The translations under genes were made by a program, and so were the position numbers. Below are positions 1 through 6,391 of a stretch of 11,386 bases of DNA, in pieces. Source of the DNA: CALMSM01 sp964534095 (GTDB taxonomy: Bacteria > Patescibacteriota > Saccharimonadia > Saccharimonadales > CALMSM01); contig CAZHPF010000024.1 in NCBI GenBank assembly GCA_964534095.1, positions 1-11,386 of the forward strand, in the 5' to 3' direction. Numbering within the stretch: position 1 is the first letter of the stretch; every line of letters starts with the position of its first letter. The notes under the pieces are model-generated. The model made no database searches. It saw only the letters and a list, made by a program, of their open reading frames with translations, and was not told where the DNA came from.

Positions 1-143
1 TCAGTGAACGGGTGATTAATCCGCTTGACCATCCGCAGTCGTTGACTACTACGGCAACGTTTTTTCTGCTTATCGGCAGTATGTATTATGTGGTCTGGGC
101 ACTGTACCATGCATCAACAACACCGACAAAGACGCGAAAATAA
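1..143 (+). CDS. C-terminal end of a membrane protein (partial, 5' cut by window)
   Basis: An open frame beginning at base 3 runs 46 codons to a TAA at 141-143. The visible tail has a polar start, one hydrophobic aromatic-rich segment of about 20 residues (TATFFLLIGSMYYVVWALYH) that reads as a transmembrane helix, and a short basic Thr/Lys/Arg end, as expected for a final membrane helix with a cytoplasmic tail. The other two forward frames stop within the first 17 bases. The stop lies 14 bp before argS and sits inside the argS core promoter. The family cannot be told from this fragment, and a chance open frame is possible at this length, though the membrane-like composition argues for a real gene end. 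Confidence 0.5.
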   Translation, partial: SERVINPLDHPQSLTTTATFFLLIGSMYYVVWALYHASTTPTKTRK

Positions 144-151
144 GGTAGAAT
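123..151 (+). promoter_or_regulatory. argS promoter, leaderless type
   Basis: A -10-like hexamer TAGAAT (146-151, 5 of 6 to consensus) is followed by exactly 6 nt and then the argS ATG at 158. A -35-like CCGACA (123-128, 4 of 6) lies 17 bp upstream of it. With standard sigma-70 geometry the transcript would begin at the A of the ATG. There is no Shine-Dalgarno site at a usable distance. The promoter overlaps the end of the upstream gene. Confidence 0.55.
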
Positions 152-157
152 GTAGGC

Positions 158-1855
158 ATGTTACAAAAAATTGAGGAGACGCTCGCCGGCATATGCCAAA
201 AATTATTCAACGTGGAAGTTAGCATTGCCCTGACGCGTGTTGATGAACAATTTGGCGACTATGCTTCTAACGTTGCTCTGCAGCTAGCAAAACAACTAGA
301 TAAAAATCCACGCGAAATAGCCGATAAGATAGCCGCAGAGCTTAGCACAGACGCCCGCATCAAGCAGGTTGATGTCGCAGGCCCCGGCTTTGTCAATATA
401 CGTTTGCATACCACTGCGTTCCCAACCGCCATCAACGATGCTATAAAGCAATCCCCCAAAGGGGTATACGGCGCAAATGACTCAGGCAAAGGCGTAACCG
501 TATTATGTGAGTTTCCTAGCCCAAATATGGCTAAGCCATTCAGCGTGGGACACATTCGTTCCGCGTTGCAGGGCTGGGCAGTCGCGCAGGTTATGCGTTT
601 GAATGGATATCACGTAGTTACCGACAATCATGTAGGTGATGCAGGCACGCCATTTGGCAAGTGGGTTGTAGGATATTTGCGCTATAGCTCCAAAGAGCAG
701 CTTGCCAAAAACGGCATTAATGAACTGGCACGGGTTTACATCGCTATTACTGCTGACATGAAAGCCGAAAAAGAGCAGGACGAGCATGCTATTGCCGACG
801 AAGTGCAGTCGTGGCTGCAAAAGCTTGAATCCGGAGAAAAAGAAGCAATCAGCTACAGCAAGCAGTTCAACAAAATTTCTTTTGACCATATGCACGAAAT
901 TATGCGGCGGCTGAGAATTAGTACGGATTTTGAGTATGGCGAGTCAGCGTTTGTGGCGCGCGGTAAAGAACTCGTCGATGAGTTGCTCGCCCAGAGTGTA
1001 GCACAGGAGAGCGACGGGGCGGTCGTGGTTGACCTTGAGGAATTTGGTATCGACACGCCGATTATGTTGCGCAAGACAAACGGTACAGCGTTGTATGCCA
1101 CGACTGATCTTGCTACTATGGAGTTTCGCGATAAGACCTGGAGCCCGGAAAAAGTTTTTATACACACCGGCCAAGAGCAGGCTTTTTACTTTCGACAGCT
1201 CAACGCACTGGCTAAGAAAGCTGGCTATAAAGACAATATTTACCATTTGTGGCATGGGCTGGTTGATCAGTTGGACGAGCAGGGCAAGCGTGGAAAAATG
1301 AGCTCCCGAAAAGGCGTAGTGCTGCTCAGCGAACTACTCGATGAAGCCGAAAAAAAAGCCAAAGAATTTGCACGGGGTGGGAGTGAGGATGATGTGTACG
1401 CAGTGGCTTTAGCGGCCGTGAAGTTTACTGATTTTATGGCCGACCGTAAAAAGGGCGTGCTATTTGACTGGGATAGTATGTTTAATGTGCAAGGCTTTTC
1501 CGGGCCGGCGGTTCAGTACGCTGCTGTTCGCATACGGAGTATTTTGAGCAAAGCCGGCAATATAGTTCCTGAGCTGCATAGCGGCTATGACTGGCAGGCA
1601 GAGCACGCCCTACTTTTAGAAGTGTCTGAGTTTCCTGGACTCATCCGTGAACTTTCAGAAACATGCGAACTGCAGAAGTTGGCTGCATACTTATATAACT
1701 TGGCACGCGTGCTGAACCGATACTACGAAACAACGCCAATTCTGAAGTCCAGCAACGACATATTGGGTAACCGGTTGTGGCTTCTTGCTACTACTGAACA
1801 AATATTTGTTACCGGACTTGACGTTTTAGGTATACCCGTCCCAGAAAGAATGTAA
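158..1855 (+). CDS. argS: Arginyl-tRNA synthetase
   Basis: Class I aminoacyl-tRNA synthetase that charges tRNA-Arg with arginine in the cytoplasm; 565 residues, normal for the family. The N-terminal additional domain covers about residues 1-90 (GDYASNVALQLAK, then GPGFVNIRL). The ATP-site signature SPNMAKPFSVGHIRS is at 121-135; the first His of the HIGH motif is Ser, a substitution I recall in other ArgRS. The KMSKS-type loop reads GKMSSRKG at 379-386. The DALR-type anticodon-binding helical domain follows from about 445 (GPAVQYAAVRIRSIL) and ends in the typical VPERM. The start at 158 gives the expected N-terminus and fits the leaderless promoter. It heads a tight group with the MBL-fold and AlkD-like genes, which have no obvious link to tRNA charging. 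Confidence 0.97.
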   Translation: MLQKIEETLAGICQKLFNVEVSIALTRVDEQFGDYASNVALQLAKQLDKNPREIADKIAAELSTDARIKQVDVAGPGFVNIRLHTTAFPTAINDAIKQSPKGVYGANDSGKGVTVLCEFPSPNMAKPFSVGHIRSALQGWAVAQVMRLNGYHVVTDNHVGDAGTPFGKWVVGYLRYSSKEQLAKNGINELARVYIAITADMKAEKEQDEHAIADEVQSWLQKLESGEKEAISYSKQFNKISFDHMHEIMRRLRISTDFEYGESAFVARGKELVDELLAQSVAQESDGAVVVDLEEFGIDTPIMLRKTNGTALYATTDLATMEFRDKTWSPEKVFIHTGQEQAFYFRQLNALAKKAGYKDNIYHLWHGLVDQLDEQGKRGKMSSRKGVVLLSELLDEAEKKAKEFARGGSEDDVYAVALAAVKFTDFMADRKKGVLFDWDSMFNVQGFSGPAVQYAAVRIRSILSKAGNIVPELHSGYDWQAEHALLLEVSEFPGLIRELSETCELQKLAAYLYNLARVLNRYYETTPILKSSNDILGNRLWLLATTEQIFVTGLDVLGIPVPERM

Positions 1856-1869
1856 GAGAGAGGAGCTGA

Positions 1870-2508
1870 ATGAAAATCATTAAATACGAACATGCCGGAC
1901 TTGTCATTGAAAAAGCTGGCAAGACGCTGGTAATTGACCCAGGGGTTTTAACAAAGCTGCCGGAACTCAAAAATGTAGTAATGGTAGTGGTAACCCACGT
2001 TCACCCTGACCATCTTTCATTGGATAACCTCAAAAAGCTCGTGGCCGATAACCCTGGCCTTACTATCTATGGCTCAGATGAAGTTTTGGCTGAATTGTCA
2101 GAGATAGATGTAATAAAAATCCCGGTTGAACATGACATGGTGGGAGACGAAACGTTTCAGCTGGAGTTTTTTGGTCACGACCACGCCGTGATTTACCAGC
2201 AAGTACCGTGCCAAAACCGTGGCGTCATGGTTAACAACGCTTTGTATTATCCGGGCGATTCATTCACCATACCGGAAAAACCGGTAGAGGTATTAGCCTT
2301 TCCGGCGGCGGCGCCGTGGTGCAAAGTCAGCGAGATAGTAGAGTTCATCAAACACGTAAACCCTAAGCGTGCCTTCCCGACACACAATGGAACGCTGAGT
2401 GAGTTTGGCAGCAAGGTCAACTACCATTATATCGAGCAAGCTATTAAGGAAATGGGCGGCGAGTTTGTGCAGCTTGCGCCAGGCGAATCAATAACAACCA
2501 ATGATTGA
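1870..2508 (+). CDS. Metallo-beta-lactamase-fold metal-dependent hydrolase (UlaG-like, COG2220 type)
   Basis: Probable cytoplasmic binuclear metal hydrolase of 212 residues; substrate unknown. The metal motif HxHxDH is complete (H43, H45, D47, H48 in THVHPDH). Further likely ligands are H103 or H105 in GHDHAV, D130 in YYPGDSF and H172 in PTHN. The opening MKIIKYEHAGLVIE and the VIDPG segment resemble the UlaG / L-ascorbate-6-phosphate lactonase-like branch, but this branch covers many unrelated substrates, so no reaction is assigned. The ATG at 1870 follows AGGAG (1861-1865) by 4 nt, and the argS stop lies 14 nt upstream. Its 3' end overlaps the next gene by 8 nt, so the two are probably co-translated. 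Confidence 0.85.
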   Translation: MKIIKYEHAGLVIEKAGKTLVIDPGVLTKLPELKNVVMVVVTHVHPDHLSLDNLKKLVADNPGLTIYGSDEVLAELSEIDVIKIPVEHDMVGDETFQLEFFGHDHAVIYQQVPCQNRGVMVNNALYYPGDSFTIPEKPVEVLAFPAAAPWCKVSEIVEFIKHVNPKRAFPTHNGTLSEFGSKVNYHYIEQAIKEMGGEFVQLAPGESITTND

Positions 2509-3208
2509 CGATCTCCGCAAAGAGCTTCGCACATACGTAAATCCCGAAAAGGTCGCGTTTTTCCCACGCTTTTTCAAAACAGAGCCGGGGCAATACGGTG
2601 AAGGCGACAAGTTTCTGGGTATTACGGTACCAGACCAGCGAATCGTGGCAAAAAAGTTCAAAGATTTGCCGCTCAAGGTGGTTGAACAACTGCTATTGAG
2701 TGAATGGCACGAAGAACGACTCACCGCCTTACTCATTTTGGTGATGCAGTTCAAAAAAGCAGATGGTATGCAACAGCAAACTATCTACGAGTTTTATATG
2801 GCTCATACTGCACGGGTAAACAACTGGGATCTCGTGGACAGCAGTGCCCGGGATATTGTTGGCGGGTATCTCTACCATCATCCTGAACTACTCCCCGTGC
2901 TTGACCGGCTGGCTGCTTCGCCCTTACTCTGGGAGCGCCGGATTGCTATGCTGGCCAGCTATTATTTTTTGACGAAAGGTGAACCTGACGTTACGCTCCG
3001 TCTCGCCGAGCTGTTATTACACGACAAAGAAGATCTAATGCATAAAGCAGTAGGCTGGATGCTACGCGAAATGGGCAAACGCGTTGACCAACAGTTGCTG
3101 GTTACTTTTTTAGATGAAAACGCCGCAGTTATGCCCCGTACTATGCTACGCTATGCCATCGAACATTTTTCTCCGAAAACTCGCCAGCACTACTTGCAAG
3201 TTGTCTAG
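2501..3208 (+). CDS. AlkD-like DNA alkylation repair protein (HEAT-repeat glycosylase)
   Basis: Probable DNA glycosylase of the DNA alkylation repair family, which removes N3- and N7-alkylated purines without base flipping; 235 residues, the size of Bacillus AlkD. The protein is wholly alpha-helical in character, as expected for HEAT-like repeats. Key residues described for B. cereus AlkD fall at nearly the same numbers here: W109 and D113 in NNWDLVDSS, Arg in WERR (R146/R147; R148 in AlkD) and W186 in GWMLRE (W187 in AlkD). This argues for an active enzyme. The ATG lies inside the end of the upstream MBL-fold gene (ATGATTGA, 8 nt overlap) with only a weak purine stretch upstream, so translation is probably coupled to that gene. 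Specific substrate preference is inferred. Confidence 0.9.
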   Translation: MIDDLRKELRTYVNPEKVAFFPRFFKTEPGQYGEGDKFLGITVPDQRIVAKKFKDLPLKVVEQLLLSEWHEERLTALLILVMQFKKADGMQQQTIYEFYMAHTARVNNWDLVDSSARDIVGGYLYHHPELLPVLDRLAASPLLWERRIAMLASYYFLTKGEPDVTLRLAELLLHDKEDLMHKAVGWMLREMGKRVDQQLLVTFLDENAAVMPRTMLRYAIEHFSPKTRQHYLQVV

Positions 3209-3221
3209 TGCAGCGTACAAT
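3194..3221 (+). promoter_or_regulatory. Possible gdhA promoter with short leader
   Basis: TTGCAA (3194-3199, 5 of 6 to the -35 consensus) and TACAAT (3216-3221, 5 of 6 to the -10 consensus) are 16 bp apart. Transcription would start near 3228, leaving a leader of about 17 nt that contains AGGAA (3236-3240) just before the gdhA ATG at 3245. Unlike the other promoters in this window this one would give a leadered mRNA. It overlaps the end of the AlkD-like gene, and readthrough from argS is also possible. Confidence 0.4.
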
Positions 3222-3244
3222 CAGGGAAGGCGAATAGGAAGTAT

Positions 3245-4465
3245 ATGCTAGAGACAGTGCGGGCGCTTATCCAGCGAGTCGGCGAACAAATCGGGCTTGA
3301 TCAAGCAGAAATTGATTATGTGCTCAGGGTTGACCATGAGCATGTATTTGATATAGCGCTGAGTAATGGAAGTGTTCACAAAGCGTATCGCGTGCAACAC
3401 AATAATCAGCGTGGCCCATACAAAGGGGGTATACGCTTTCATCAAAGTGTCGAATTTGATGAAGTAAAAGCGCTTGCCATACTTATGTCGTTAAAAACTG
3501 CTGCTGTTGGTTTGCCGCTCGGCGGAGGGAAAGGAGGAGTGGTGGTAGATGTGTCAGTACTGTCATCTCGTGAGCTAGAAGAGCTATCTCGTGCATTTGT
3601 CCGTCACCTGGGTTCACATATAGGGCCAGAGGTTGATGTACCGGCACCGGATGTCAATACGAATGCTGCCATCATGGACTGGATGGCTGATGAATATCAA
3701 CAACTCACCGGTGACACTACGCAGGCTTCTTTTACCGGCAAGTCAGTAGACAATGGTGGCAGTGAAGGTCGTGAGCAGGCAACTGGGCGTGGCGGAGTGA
3801 TTGTGCTTAAGGAATACTTAGCCTCCCAAAAGATTGATCCCGCCACTGTTACAGTAGCAGTGCAAGGGGTAGGTAATGTCGGGTTCTGGTTTGCTAAGCT
3901 TGCCGAAAAAGAGCTGGGTGTACGCGTCGTGGCACTCTCGGATTCGCGCCGAACGTTAGTAGTGAAAGATTTTGCTCATAATTCTTTGGGGCTTTCACTT
4001 GCAAAATATTCGTCGCATAGACGAGGATTTATTAATGAGCTCGAGTCTGAGGAAACTGAGTGGGGCGAGCGTAATGAGGTACTACGCGAACCAGCTGATG
4101 TGCTGGTTTTGGCCGCACTTGGTGACGCAGTTACCGATATCAATGCCCACCATATTCGAGCCAAAACTGTATTAGAGCTGGCGAACGGCCCGGTATCAAG
4201 TGTGGCATACCAGCAGTTAACTGATAGAGGGGTAGTAGTTATCCCGGATGTGGTGGCCAATGCAGGTGGAGTTATTGTTAGTTATTTGGAATGGCTGCAA
4301 AATCGCCGGTCAGAGCATTGGACAGAGCAAAAAGTTACCCAACACCTGGAACGGTATCTCCAGAAAGCTAGCAGGGATATGATCCAATACGCGGCTGCCC
4401 ACGACCTTTCGCTCAAAGAAGGTGCACTGGCACTTGCTATGAAACGGCTTGTTGATGCACAATAG
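3245..4465 (+). CDS. gdhA: Glutamate dehydrogenase
   Basis: NAD(P)-dependent oxidative deamination of glutamate to 2-oxoglutarate and ammonia, or the reverse, in the cytoplasm; 406 residues, near the usual 410-420 of the short hexameric class. The substrate domain carries the family lysines K60 (PYKGGIRF), K84 (MSLKTA) and K96 (GGGKGG), the catalytic Asp D136 (PAPDVNTN) and S346 (GGVIVSYLEW). PYKGGIRF separates it from Leu/Phe/Val dehydrogenases. The Rossmann motif GVGNVG is at 208-213, with D233 near the end of the second strand; cofactor preference cannot be settled by eye. ATG at 3245 follows AGGAA by 4 nt. It is followed 18 nt later by mscL, so it may lead a group with mscL, a small membrane protein and msrB. 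In a streamlined organism it could link amino acid scavenging to central carbon or redox balance (inference). Confidence 0.95.
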   Translation: MLETVRALIQRVGEQIGLDQAEIDYVLRVDHEHVFDIALSNGSVHKAYRVQHNNQRGPYKGGIRFHQSVEFDEVKALAILMSLKTAAVGLPLGGGKGGVVVDVSVLSSRELEELSRAFVRHLGSHIGPEVDVPAPDVNTNAAIMDWMADEYQQLTGDTTQASFTGKSVDNGGSEGREQATGRGGVIVLKEYLASQKIDPATVTVAVQGVGNVGFWFAKLAEKELGVRVVALSDSRRTLVVKDFAHNSLGLSLAKYSSHRRGFINELESEETEWGERNEVLREPADVLVLAALGDAVTDINAHHIRAKTVLELANGPVSSVAYQQLTDRGVVVIPDVVANAGGVIVSYLEWLQNRRSEHWTEQKVTQHLERYLQKASRDMIQYAAAHDLSLKEGALALAMKRLVDAQ

Positions 4466-4483
4466 GATATATTAAGGAGGAGC

Positions 4484-4810
4484 GTGAAAAAACAAGCTAG
4501 AGGGTTTATGGATTTTGTGCGTGAGCAGGGCGTCGTCGGCTTGGCGGTAGGGTTGGCTATTGGTACGCAGGCCACGCTGCTGGTTAAAGATATTGTGTCC
4601 GGATTGGTTGACCCGGTTGTCGGCTTGATTATTGGCAACCCAGACGGTTTGGCAGCAGCGCGTTGGGATGTAACAGTGGCGGGTCGATCCGCAAGCTTTG
4701 CGACTGGGCAGTTAGGATATTCGATTATAGTCTTTCTGTCAGTCTGTTTAGTGATTTACTTTTTGGTAAAAGGCTTAAAACTTGATAAATTAGATAAAAA
4801 GAAAGGGTAG
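4484..4810 (+). CDS. mscL: Large-conductance mechanosensitive channel
   Basis: Homo-oligomeric membrane channel that opens under membrane tension to release solutes during hypo-osmotic shock. The protein has 108 residues; E. coli MscL has 136. A short amphipathic N-terminus (GFMDFVREQGVV) leads into the glycine- and alanine-rich pore helix TM1 (about 17-50, with GLAVGLAIG and DPVVGLIIG), a periplasmic loop (51-75) and TM2 (about 78-96), then a basic tail (LDKLDKKKG). The shortness comes from a reduced loop and the lack of the C-terminal helical bundle. The start is GTG at 4484, preceded by a full AAGGAGG (4474-4480) only 3 nt upstream; the next in-frame ATG at 4508 would remove the N-terminal helix. 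It is 18 nt after gdhA and 4 nt before the next gene. Confidence 0.88.
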   Translation: MKKQARGFMDFVREQGVVGLAVGLAIGTQATLLVKDIVSGLVDPVVGLIIGNPDGLAAARWDVTVAGRSASFATGQLGYSIIVFLSVCLVIYFLVKGLKLDKLDKKKG

Positions 4811-4814
4811 GATT

Positions 4815-5126
4815 ATGGCAACAAAGAAAAAACGAAGTAAAAAACAACCGCAGTACTGGTTTGCAGCTAAACGATACGGCTGGGGCTGGGGACGCGCGCT
4901 GACCTGGCAAGGCTGGTTAGTATATCTAGGGTTTTTGGCGACTATTGTGGCCTATGCATGTTGGGCGATGCACCAGCGTAGCTCGGGACAGTTTACGTCT
5001 GGCGATAACGACTTTATGATAGGTGGCCTGTTTATTGTGCTGGCCGTAAGTATTCCGGTGCTTTTTGTTATTTGCCTGATGAAAGGTGAACCGCCACGTT
5101 GGCGCTGGAGCAAGAAAAAGAAGTGA
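4815..5126 (+). CDS. Small tryptophan-rich two-helix membrane protein, function unknown
   Basis: A 103-residue protein with a very basic start (MATKKKRSKK), an aromatic patch with YGWGWGRALTWQGW at 21-34, a first hydrophobic helix (about 34-52), a polar loop (53-67), a second helix (about 68-88) and a basic Trp/Arg/Lys tail. Eight tryptophans in 103 residues is high. The YGWGW...TWQGW patch resembles a widespread group of uncharacterised small bacterial membrane proteins (from memory, unnamed). Basic ends suggest both termini face the cytoplasm. ATG at 4815 lies 4 nt after mscL, with AAGGG (4803-4807) 7 nt upstream. Its stop overlaps the msrB start (GTGA). A role in the membrane alongside MscL is only a guess from position. 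Confidence 0.8.
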   Translation: MATKKKRSKKQPQYWFAAKRYGWGWGRALTWQGWLVYLGFLATIVAYACWAMHQRSSGQFTSGDNDFMIGGLFIVLAVSIPVLFVICLMKGEPPRWRWSKKKK

Positions 5127-5530
5127 ACATACGTGACGAAGCATTGCTCAAACACTTAACGTCTGATCAAATTGCAATCCTTCGTGACAAAGCTACCGAA
5201 ACACCGTTTTCTGGTAAATATCTACACCATAACGAAGACGGGGTCTACGCTTGTGCCGTGTGCGGGACAGAACTGTTTCGCAGCAGCCAGAAATATGAGT
5301 CAAATGTAGAAAGCCTGCAGGGGTGGCCAAGCTTTGCTGATGTAGCCTCAAGTACAGCCGTAACGCTTGCCGAGGATGACAGCCAAGGCATGCATCGGGT
5401 CGAAGTTACTTGCAGCACCTGTGGTGGGCACTTGGGTCATCTGTTTCCTGATGATTCTTCACCCACTGGCCAGCATTATTGTATCAATTCGGCCAGCCTC
5501 AACTTTTCAGGCAAGAAACCTAAAGCCTAG
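5123..5530 (+). CDS. msrB: Peptide-methionine (R)-S-oxide reductase
   Basis: Repairs methionine-R-sulfoxide in proteins after oxidative damage. Counting from the GTG at 5123 it has 135 residues and no signal peptide, so it should be cytoplasmic. The two CxxC zinc pairs are C44/C47 (CAVC) and C97/C100 (CSTC). The catalytic Cys is C120 in HYCINSASLNF, and HLGHLFPD precedes it. The segment between KYES and GWPSF is about four residues longer than in the common form (KFDSGTGWPSF). The GTG start overlaps the upstream stop by 4 nt (GTGA), a usual coupling arrangement; a TTG at 5099 is the only in-frame alternative upstream and lies inside the previous gene. A resolving Cys for thioredoxin recycling is not evident. 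The stop shares a CTAG palindrome with the converging vanY gene. Confidence 0.93.
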   Translation: MNIRDEALLKHLTSDQIAILRDKATETPFSGKYLHHNEDGVYACAVCGTELFRSSQKYESNVESLQGWPSFADVASSTAVTLAEDDSQGMHRVEVTCSTCGGHLGHLFPDDSSPTGQHYCINSASLNFSGKKPKA

Positions 5531-6300
5531 TAACGAGTACCTCCGCTGACGCCAAAGAATTCTTCGAGTGTAGTAATGCGTTTTTTGTGTAGCTCTGCCG
5601 CCAGTGCTTTGCCAACGTAGCGTACATGCCATGGTTCATACTGGTACCCGGTTACTGCTGTTTTGTCGGCAGGATAGCGAATGATAAATCCAAACTCATA
5701 GGCATGCGTTGCTAGCCACTTGCCGGCTTCGCTGTATCCAAAACATATAGCCAGGTTGCAAGCACCTGTACCAATATCGGCCGCTAAACCGGTTTGATGT
5801 TCGCTGTATCCAGGTCGTGCCGAATAGGTATCGGCTTTTGCTTGGCCGTCGCTTTGTACGTAACTGTTATATACGCTTACTTGAGTAGTATATGAGCGAT
5901 AGCCACTGAGCACGTACAGACGATGGCCGGCTCGGTTGCTGCTCTGCATGAGTTGCGTAAGGGCTGTCGCAACATCGGCTCGGACGTACTGGCCGCTACT
6001 GGTAGTTGTTAAATTACTTGGGACATAGGTGAGGGGTGTGAGCGGATGAGATTTGTTGACAATCACCCATGGGCTGGCAGGGCTGGTTGTCGAGTATATG
6101 GATTTATTAAATACTACGGAGCTAGATTTCGGCTTCGGAGCAAGAGAATCTGGTTTTACTGTTTCCGTAGGCTGTCCAGAAAGAGCGGGCGAAGAGGGCA
6201 AAGGCTCTGGGGCACTGGCTTGCCGGTGAAACCCAAACAAGATACCCAATGCGAGCAGGACAGTCAGTACTACGGTAGCATAGATGTATCGGCGTTTCAT
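5527..6300 (-). CDS. VanY-type D-alanyl-D-alanine carboxypeptidase (peptidase M15 family), membrane-anchored
   Basis: Zinc peptidase that trims the terminal D-Ala from peptidoglycan stem peptides outside the membrane; 257 residues from the ATG at 6300. A basic start (MKRRY) and one hydrophobic segment (residues 7-24) form an uncleaved signal anchor or signal peptide without a lipobox Cys. A Pro/Ser/Lys-rich linker covers about 29-61, and the catalytic domain about 95-257. The zinc motif SEHQTGLAAD (H168, D175) and the EPWH motif (E222, H225) are intact, as is the upstream SGYRSY (R135). The open frame continues upstream to 6585, but that part is antisense to orn and not protein-like, while the 6300 start has an ideally placed promoter. 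It could modify the cell's own wall or, in an epibiont, a host wall (inference). Confidence 0.92.
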   Translation of the reverse strand: MKRRYIYATVVLTVLLALGILFGFHRQASAPEPLPSSPALSGQPTETVKPDSLAPKPKSSSVVFNKSIYSTTSPASPWVIVNKSHPLTPLTYVPSNLTTTSSGQYVRADVATALTQLMQSSNRAGHRLYVLSGYRSYTTQVSVYNSYVQSDGQAKADTYSARPGYSEHQTGLAADIGTGACNLAICFGYSEAGKWLATHAYEFGFIIRYPADKTAVTGYQYEPWHVRYVGKALAAELHKKRITTLEEFFGVSGGTRY

Positions 6301-6306
6301 ACGGTC

Positions 6307-6335
6307 ATCGTAGTGGAGCAAGTCAGGCCTGTCAA
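6307..6335 (-). promoter_or_regulatory. vanY-like gene promoter, leaderless type
   Basis: Read on the minus strand: a perfect -35 TTGACA (6335-6330), a 17 bp spacer, then TACGAT (6312-6307, 4 of 6 to the -10 consensus), then exactly 6 nt to the ATG at 6300. The predicted transcription start is the A of the ATG. No Shine-Dalgarno site precedes this start. Confidence 0.65.
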
Positions 6336-6360
6336 ACGAAAGACAGCGGTAGTTTAGCCT

Positions 6361-6376
6361 CCTAGCCGAAGCTAGG
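6361..6376. repeat. Perfect 16-bp interrupted palindrome in the vanY-orn divergent region
   Basis: CCTAGC-CGAA-GCTAGG: two 6-bp arms around a 4-nt centre. It lies immediately upstream of the orn -10 hexamer (6378), in the spacer/-35 region of that promoter, and 25 bp upstream of the vanY -35. Neither predicted transcript would contain it, so a DNA operator for a dimeric regulator is a better guess than an RNA hairpin. A second partial arm TAGCCT (6355-6360) precedes it. Confidence 0.45.
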
Positions 6377-6377
6377 G

Positions 6378-6383
6378 TATAAT
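6378..6383 (+). promoter_or_regulatory. orn -10 element, near-leaderless
   Basis: A perfect TATAAT lies 8 nt before the orn ATG at 6392, so transcription should begin within 0-2 nt of the start codon. No good -35 hexamer is visible at 16-19 bp; the region is occupied by the palindrome at 6361-6376, which suggests an activator or repressor site or a weak promoter. There is no Shine-Dalgarno site. Confidence 0.5.
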
Positions 6384-6391
6384 CACTATCA

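Noticed and set aside
5099..5122. TTG start for MsrB at 5099
   Set aside because: It lies within the preceding gene; the GTG at 5123 with a GTGA stop/start overlap is the usual coupled arrangement.
5557..5586. AAGAATTCTT palindrome followed by a T6 run (5581-5586) as an msrB terminator
   Set aside because: The palindrome has no loop and is AT-rich, about 15 nt separate it from the T run, and the T run is simply two Lys codons (KK) of the converging gene.
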